Shown in pieces: positions 59,758 to 64,000 of a DNA stretch of 64,000 nucleotides. Under the pieces are notes generated by a model. The model worked only from the letters and a program-made list of their open reading frames with translations, was not told the DNA's origin and made no database searches. The translations under genes and the position numbers were made by a program. Source of the DNA: Psychrobacillus sp044762745 (lineage in GTDB: Bacteria; Bacillota; Bacilli; Bacillales_A; Planococcaceae); NCBI RefSeq assembly GCF_044762745.1, contig NZ_JBIWEX010000022.1:18646-82645 (forward strand), given 5' to 3'. The first letter of the stretch is position 1; every line of letters begins with the position of its first letter.

Positions 59758-60723
59758 ATGACGATTGTACGACTTGGCTATGTCGCAATGAGTATGGAAC
59801 TAAAAAATGCATCCCCGTCGCAAACAATGACTTTTACCCAATTCCAAAAAATTGATGATCGAGAAGCTGCGATTCGTAAATTAGAACGTATTGCACTTTC
59901 TAATTTACACAACACACTAAGACTGTTAAAACATAATGTTGCGTCTGATATTCATTTTTATCGACTAACCTCTCGCCTTATCCCTTTAGCAAACCACGAA
60001 GAACTTCTTGATTGGAATTATATAAAGCCATTAAAACAACCGCTTCGTGAAATTGGAGATTTCGCGAAAAAACATAAGATAAGAATTGATTTTCATCCGG
60101 ATCACTTTGTTCTAATTAATTCGAAAGAAAAGCATATCTTGAAAAATTCAATAAGTACGTTAAAGCTACATTACTTATTATTAAAGGCGATGGGGATTGA
60201 CCCAACTCATCGCTGTGTCATGCATGTTGGCGGTAATTATAAAGAAACCGAAATGTCACTTGAACGTTTTGTTGATAATTGGATGGACGTCCCAAAAGTG
60301 ATTCAAAATATGATCATGCTTGAAAATGATGATACTTCTTTTACTTTAGTAGATACACTTTACTTATGCGAAAAACTAGACATACCTCTGGTTTTCGATT
60401 ATCATCATCATCTTGCCTATCACCAAGATGCAAATTGGGAAATCAACTGGGATAGAATTGTGCAGACATGGAGACATTCTCCGCTCCCAATAAAAATGCA
60501 TATATCAAGTCCTAAGAGTGATAAAGCATTTCGCCATCATGCAGATTATGTAGACATCGATATGTTTTTTAGATTCCTTCACGTAATAAAAGGGAGTATT
60601 CCACAAATTGACTGTATGATTGAGGCTAAGAAAAAAGATGAGGCGCTCTTTCGATTAATGGAGGAAGTAAAAACAAGGAAAGACGTTGAAATTATTGATG
60701 GCTCTTCTTTCTATTTAAAGTAA
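59758..60723 (+). CDS. UV DNA damage endonuclease-like protein (UVDE), copy 2
   Basis: The 321-residue paralogue keeps all metal-binding motifs: 'RIDFHPDHF', 'VMHVGG', 'MLENDDTSF', 'VFDYHHH', 'KMHISSPK' and 'DCMIEAKKK'. Outside these it differs strongly from copy 1 (roughly a third identical by eye), so it is an old paralogue rather than a recent duplicate. The two are evidently one operon (40-nt gap, GAGGTGG site). Copy 2 may have another lesion range; that is inference. Confidence 0.93.
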   Translation: MTIVRLGYVAMSMELKNASPSQTMTFTQFQKIDDREAAIRKLERIALSNLHNTLRLLKHNVASDIHFYRLTSRLIPLANHEELLDWNYIKPLKQPLREIGDFAKKHKIRIDFHPDHFVLINSKEKHILKNSISTLKLHYLLLKAMGIDPTHRCVMHVGGNYKETEMSLERFVDNWMDVPKVIQNMIMLENDDTSFTLVDTLYLCEKLDIPLVFDYHHHLAYHQDANWEINWDRIVQTWRHSPLPIKMHISSPKSDKAFRHHADYVDIDMFFRFLHVIKGSIPQIDCMIEAKKKDEALFRLMEEVKTRKDVEIIDGSSFYLK

Positions 60724-60730
60724 ATGAAAA

Positions 60731-60835
60731 GAAGCTCTTAGGGGCGCATGGGCCTCTCTTAGGAGCGCGGCGATTTCTTACGTGCGCATGCGCTTCTTGA
60801 GAGCGGATAAGCTTTCTTTTCGGACGAATGAGCGC
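60731..60835. repeat. Intergenic array D: TCTTAGG-GCGC units spaced 19-21 bp
   Basis: Units with consensus YTCTTAGGNGCGCATGNGC start at 60735, 60756, 60775, 60794 and 60814. It lies just after the second uvsE gene, between convergent genes. The GC-rich cores contrast with the AT-rich flanks. No hairpin typical of a terminator is formed by it, though GCGCATGCGC inside is self-complementary. Confidence 0.75.
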
Positions 60836-60893
60836 CATTTATTAAATATAAACATTACAAAAAACATCTATTAGTAATTACTAAATTTTTCAT

Positions 60894-62345
60894 TTATATT
60901 TCAAATGCAGTAAAACTACCCTCTTCATCAAAATCTTTAATTTTAATTACTTTATCGGCAAACTGTTCAACCGTATCTATACTACAACCTAATACAAGGG
61001 ATAGCACTTTAAAATTCTTCTCTTTTTTCTTCCTATTAAATACTTCCAGAAATGAAGCCGTTACTCTATCTTCTCCGTCTGTAACAAACACAATATCCGC
61101 ATGTTTAAAACGACTTCCGTTTATTACATTCAATGCTCTATCAAGAGGAAGTGCAAAGTTCGTACCTCCACCTAAGAAAGTTTGAGCTAAATTGATCATA
61201 TCTGAACTCTTTATTTTTCCTTTTTCGAATGTTAAAATTTGCGTGGAGGTAGAGAACAAAATTAAACAAAAATTCCTTCTTTGCTTTCTTGCAATGGACA
61301 TAAGAGCTAACGTAAAGCCTTTAGATTGCGCGTCTAGCGTTTGCATACTTCCCGATTGATCTAGACAAAGTATGATTGGACCTTTCCCTAATACCTCTTG
61401 CCCTTTTTGCTCATATTGCATCGTCTGCCCTTCTACAAAGCGACGAAGGAAGTCGTTCTTTGTCAATGGGTGTATATATAAGCCCAATTCTATCGGCAGT
61501 AATCTTTCCACATCGTTTCCTAAGGTAATCCCACTTCTCTCAATTGAATCACTTTGCTTGAACTTTTGCTTATTACGAGCTATCTGTTTAAATCTTCCAG
61601 ACCAATCCGCAATTTCTTTCATCTTTTTATTAGATGCAATTTTTTCAGCTAATAAAATTTGATCTCGCAAAGGAATCTTTTTCAGTTCTGCATCACCATT
61701 TCCAGCACTGTAGCCGCCAAGCAACGACATTAGACTATTTTTCACTTGTTTTGTTTCTTGCATGGCTTGAGCCAATGCTTGGGATAAGCTGTGGCTGTTG
61801 TTTTGAAGCATCCATTGCAATTTCTCATTAAACTTAGTCATCACTTCTGTGAAATTCTCTTCTGACACCCGAGTTCCCTTTTTTGTATTTTCTTGCCATT
61901 CTTGCTTTTCATATTTCCTTTGAATCGTGTGAAGTTCATGTATCTGTTTCTGAAAGTTTTCATCTTCCTTTTTTTGCTCAGCTAGCCATTGGTTCATCCT
62001 CTCTCCGAATTTCACAGTGGCAAGAGCTGACGACAAATCATCCAATCGGGTGAAATTCCGATAGTTTACAAAGTATTCATCCTTCATAATTCTTTCCATG
62101 AGTGATTTATTGACCTTAAGAACGTTATCTACTTCCCTTTCCGTAATTTCAGGTTTCATTTTATATAAGGAAGCCCAAATGTCAGCGAGTAATGGTTCGA
62201 ACATCGGTAATACCCCTTCACCTCTAATCTTTTGAAGACCAGGCGACATCTCAAAAACTTCTTTGAAACGTCTTTTATCGAATGAGTCCGTGTTCAAAAC
62301 GGAAAGATTATCAGTATAACTTTTAGGATACTTCACAGATGTCAC
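60894..62345 (-). CDS. VWA-domain protein, ViaA/CoxE-like
   Basis: The 483-residue protein has a helical N-terminal region (about 1-280) and a C-terminal von Willebrand A domain. The metal site (MIDAS) is complete: 'LDQSGSM' (DxSxS at 329-333), Thr in 'GGGTNFALP' and Asp in 'FVTDGED'. This matches ViaA of the RavA-ViaA pair, which in E. coli acts with the MoxR ATPase RavA on membrane and respiratory targets. It follows the ATPase gene by 6 nt, so the two form an operon. Confidence 0.9.
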   Translation of the reverse strand: MTSVKYPKSYTDNLSVLNTDSFDKRRFKEVFEMSPGLQKIRGEGVLPMFEPLLADIWASLYKMKPEITEREVDNVLKVNKSLMERIMKDEYFVNYRNFTRLDDLSSALATVKFGERMNQWLAEQKKEDENFQKQIHELHTIQRKYEKQEWQENTKKGTRVSEENFTEVMTKFNEKLQWMLQNNSHSLSQALAQAMQETKQVKNSLMSLLGGYSAGNGDAELKKIPLRDQILLAEKIASNKKMKEIADWSGRFKQIARNKQKFKQSDSIERSGITLGNDVERLLPIELGLYIHPLTKNDFLRRFVEGQTMQYEQKGQEVLGKGPIILCLDQSGSMQTLDAQSKGFTLALMSIARKQRRNFCLILFSTSTQILTFEKGKIKSSDMINLAQTFLGGGTNFALPLDRALNVINGSRFKHADIVFVTDGEDRVTASFLEVFNRKKKEKNFKVLSLVLGCSIDTVEQFADKVIKIKDFDEEGSFTAFEI

Positions 62346-62351
62346 CCCTTT

Positions 62352-63527
62352 TCACATTTTAAAAAAGATACTCGTGGACCATCTTTTTTCGTTTAGGTTA
62401 TCCAAGTAAGATGGTTCTAAAATCCTATCCAAAATTTCATGTTGCATCGAGGTTACTTTATTTAGTAAAACATCGATATCAGCCTTTCGACTTTGATTGT
62501 GATTTTTAAGCTTATTTAAATCAGCCACTAGGGCCTTCATTTTTTGAGTCGCTTCCATTCCGGCCTCTGGTGACTGATCCTGAAGTATGGAGTAGAACAC
62601 TTCATTTGCTTCATCTTGTATGGAATAGAGGGTTTGCGTGATAGCGTCATGTGCATGGTTTCGAATAATGTAAGATACGGCATCTTTTTGGTCTACCTTT
62701 TCCCAAAGGACATTTTCAAGGATCGTGATATCATCCATCTGGACGACTTGCCTTTGGTTAGTCAACGCTCTCGCTTGCAGCACACTTAATGACTGCTTGA
62801 ACCTTCTATCTGACGGGCGAATTCCTTCATCCCTCAACTCCACACGAATTTTCGATAGAGCTTGATATACCTCGTCAGGAATGACTACCTTATCGGTCAA
62901 AAACTGGAGATGCAGCAATTCTTCCATTGTCATAAATGGCATTTGTATAGTTTGCCCTGCAGCTTTCAACATTGAGACAAAATTCGTTTCATCTGCAATA
63001 AGGTTAATCTCATATCTTAAAAGGAAACGATCTAATAGTGCGTCTAGACCTTCTTCTTCCTCAGGGTATTCATTAGAAGCACCTATTACAGACATCAAAG
63101 GAACTTGAACTGGTGACCCGTTATTATAGAACAGTCTTTCGTTAATAAGTGTTAGTAAGCTGTTCAAAATAGCAGAGTTGGCTTTAAAAATTTCATCCAA
63201 GAAAACTAAATTTGCTTCTGGCATTTTAGTTTTAGTAATCCGTTGGTATACGCCCTGCTCCAAATCTTTTAACGATAATGGACCAAATACTTCCTCAGGT
63301 GTACTGAACTTTGTCAGCAACCATTGAAAATAGGTGGTTCCTTCTATGATTTTGGATAATTCACTCGACAATGCCGATTTAGCAGTTCCTGCAGGACCGA
63401 TCATAAGCATATGCTGCCTAGAGAGTAATGCAACTAGAATTCCCTCAACCTCATTTTCTCGTTCAAAAAACTTTGAATTAAGCGCCTGTCTGATTTCGTC
63501 TAACTTCTTGCAATTAGTAGGTTTCAT
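62352..63527 (-). CDS. MoxR-family AAA+ ATPase, RavA-like
   Basis: The 391-residue protein has an N-terminal AAA+ module: Walker A GPAGTAKS (44-51), Walker B 'LVFLDE' (107-112), sensor 1 'VIGASNEYP' and arginine finger region 'ALLDRFLLRYE'. The C-terminal part (about 200-391) is helical, and shorter than E. coli RavA (498 residues), with no clear LARA domain. Its VWA partner is encoded next to it. AAGGAG lies upstream of the ATG. MoxR-VWA pairs act as chaperones for assembly or remodelling of other proteins; the client here is unknown. Confidence 0.9.
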   Translation of the reverse strand: MKPTNCKKLDEIRQALNSKFFERENEVEGILVALLSRQHMLMIGPAGTAKSALSSELSKIIEGTTYFQWLLTKFSTPEEVFGPLSLKDLEQGVYQRITKTKMPEANLVFLDEIFKANSAILNSLLTLINERLFYNNGSPVQVPLMSVIGASNEYPEEEEGLDALLDRFLLRYEINLIADETNFVSMLKAAGQTIQMPFMTMEELLHLQFLTDKVVIPDEVYQALSKIRVELRDEGIRPSDRRFKQSLSVLQARALTNQRQVVQMDDITILENVLWEKVDQKDAVSYIIRNHAHDAITQTLYSIQDEANEVFYSILQDQSPEAGMEATQKMKALVADLNKLKNHNQSRKADIDVLLNKVTSMQHEILDRILEPSYLDNLNEKRWSTSIFFKM

Positions 63528-63648
63528 GTAATATAACTCCTTGCTTTTGTAAGATAAATAGAAAAAGGAATCTTGCTTGTAATTGCCTCTTTCCCCAGAA
63601 TGTATATTCTAGAACCTTTTTAATACAGTTTGATTCAAACTCAGTCAT
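63514..63648 (-). CDS. Possible short gene overlapping the RavA-like start
   Basis: An open frame of 44 codons (from MTEFESNCIKKVLEYTF) ends 14 nt inside the ATPase gene in another frame and contains its ribosome binding site. This arrangement suits translational coupling. The upstream site (GGAAAG) is weak and no family is recognised. An in-frame ATG further upstream (63717) has no site. It may be spurious. Confidence 0.3.
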   Translation of the reverse strand: MTEFESNCIKKVLEYTFWGKRQLQARFLFLFILQKQGVILHETY

Positions 63649-63794
63649 TTTACTCTTTCCATTACAAAATTTTACCGAAAGATGGTTCTTATCCCTCCAT
63701 AATAGATCAAAAAACATAAATGACCTTTATGTGAATCTTTTTTTCGAAGCCTAGGGGGAATTGTGCAGTATAGGGATAATGCGTCTTATATAGT

Positions 63795-63910
63795 ACTATT
63801 AGGTGACCGCTATGATTTCCGCTGCAGGTGGACGCTTTCCGCCGGGTGAGTGATGAGCCATCACCGCCGCTTGCGCGTACGTTGTGATGACTCATCTACT
63901 CACTCATCCG
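63795..63910. repeat. Dispersed hairpin element, copy 3
   Basis: Contains 'tagcggt'-like and 'gatttccgctgcag' parts, 'cgctttccgccgg' and arms gtgatgagccatcac / gtgatgactcatc that form a long hairpin. It is the reverse complement of copy 1 at 1441-1640. The group II intron end lies directly next to its right side. Confidence 0.75.
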
Positions 63911-63914
63911 GGTC

Positions 63915-64000
63915 GAGTAGGTGGAAACCTTTCTCCCTAGCGGGAGATTGTGTTTCACCACCCCTCACAGAACCGTGCGTGCGCTATTAACGCACACGGC
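63915..64000 (-). mobile_element. 3' end of a group II intron (domains V and VI), continuing past the window
   Basis: On the minus strand the window edge begins with GCCGTGTGCG, TTAATAG, CGCACGCACGGTTC (63970-64000), a group II domain V hairpin missing only its first bases. It is followed by a domain-VI-like hairpin: GGTGGTGAAAC ... GTTTCCACC enclosing TCTCCCGCTAGGGAGA. The intron should end near CTAC at about 63916. Its reverse transcriptase gene, if present, is beyond the right edge. Confidence 0.8.

Overview
The window looks like chromosome of a low-GC, aerobic, spore-forming Bacillales species, most like Psychrobacillus or a related Bacillaceae/Planococcaceae genus. The evidence is gene content: a class IV polyhydroxyalkanoate locus (phaRBC/phaQP), the HemY porphyrin oxidase, a YitJ-type fused homocysteine methyltransferase/methylenetetrahydrofolate reductase under an S-box riboswitch, a two-gene Ku/LigD repair pair, a CotA-like laccase, UvsE, YrzB-type DUF1292 proteins and strong AGGAGG ribosome binding sites. 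The genus is inferred; no rRNA is present.

Layout. 0-1.1 kb: end of a GNAT gene and a Rossmann protein. 1.1-1.7 kb: non-coding repeats. 1.7-5.4 kb: PHA granule locus, phaRBC divergent from phaQP, with a candidate PhaQ operator. 5.4-10.4 kb: disulfide oxidoreductase, catalase, Xaa-Pro peptidase, a permuted papain-fold protein. 10.7-14.8 kb: a Tat-exported GMC dehydrogenase pair with two tatA genes around a TetR gene. 14.9-16.3 kb: a decayed IS3-family element. 16.4-22.8 kb: DUF817 protein, then metH and yitJ behind a SAM riboswitch. 23-28.5 kb: NERD protein, hemY and a kynU-kynA-kynB operon degrading tryptophan to anthranilate. 28.7-34.7 kb: small proteins, a lipoprotein, an SLH-anchored surface protein and two DUF1292 paralogues. 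34.9-37.9 kb: a MutS2-like ATPase without an Smr domain, behind a roughly 400-nt leader with its own promoter, a 7-residue leader peptide and terminators, then an EcsC-like gene. 38-41 kb: tRNA-Val, GNAT, cotA, a pentapeptide-repeat relic. 41.2-44.2 kb: three-gene lipoprotein/lipase-like operon. 44.5-48.6 kb: Fe-alcohol dehydrogenase, ligD and ku. 49-58 kb: a divergent locus with a PotABCD-type importer and lactate-type dehydrogenase on one side, and an IclR regulator, aminotransferase and glycolate-oxidase-type flavoprotein on the other. 58.7-60.7 kb: two tandem UvsE-type endonucleases. 60.9-63.5 kb: a RavA/ViaA-like MoxR ATPase and VWA pair. The right edge holds the 3' end of a group II intron inserted beside a dispersed hairpin repeat.

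Most notable are (1) the MutS2-like gene, whose leader has the layout of ribosome-mediated attenuators that control antibiotic-resistance ABC-F, Erm and HflX-type genes, suggesting an inducible ribosome-rescue factor; and (2) four intergenic arrays (about 1.25, 22.9, 38.8 and 60.7 kb) with unrelated core sequences but the same spacing of about 20-21 bp. Two further dispersed structured repeats also recur, and one lies directly after the stop codons of ku and of the IclR gene.
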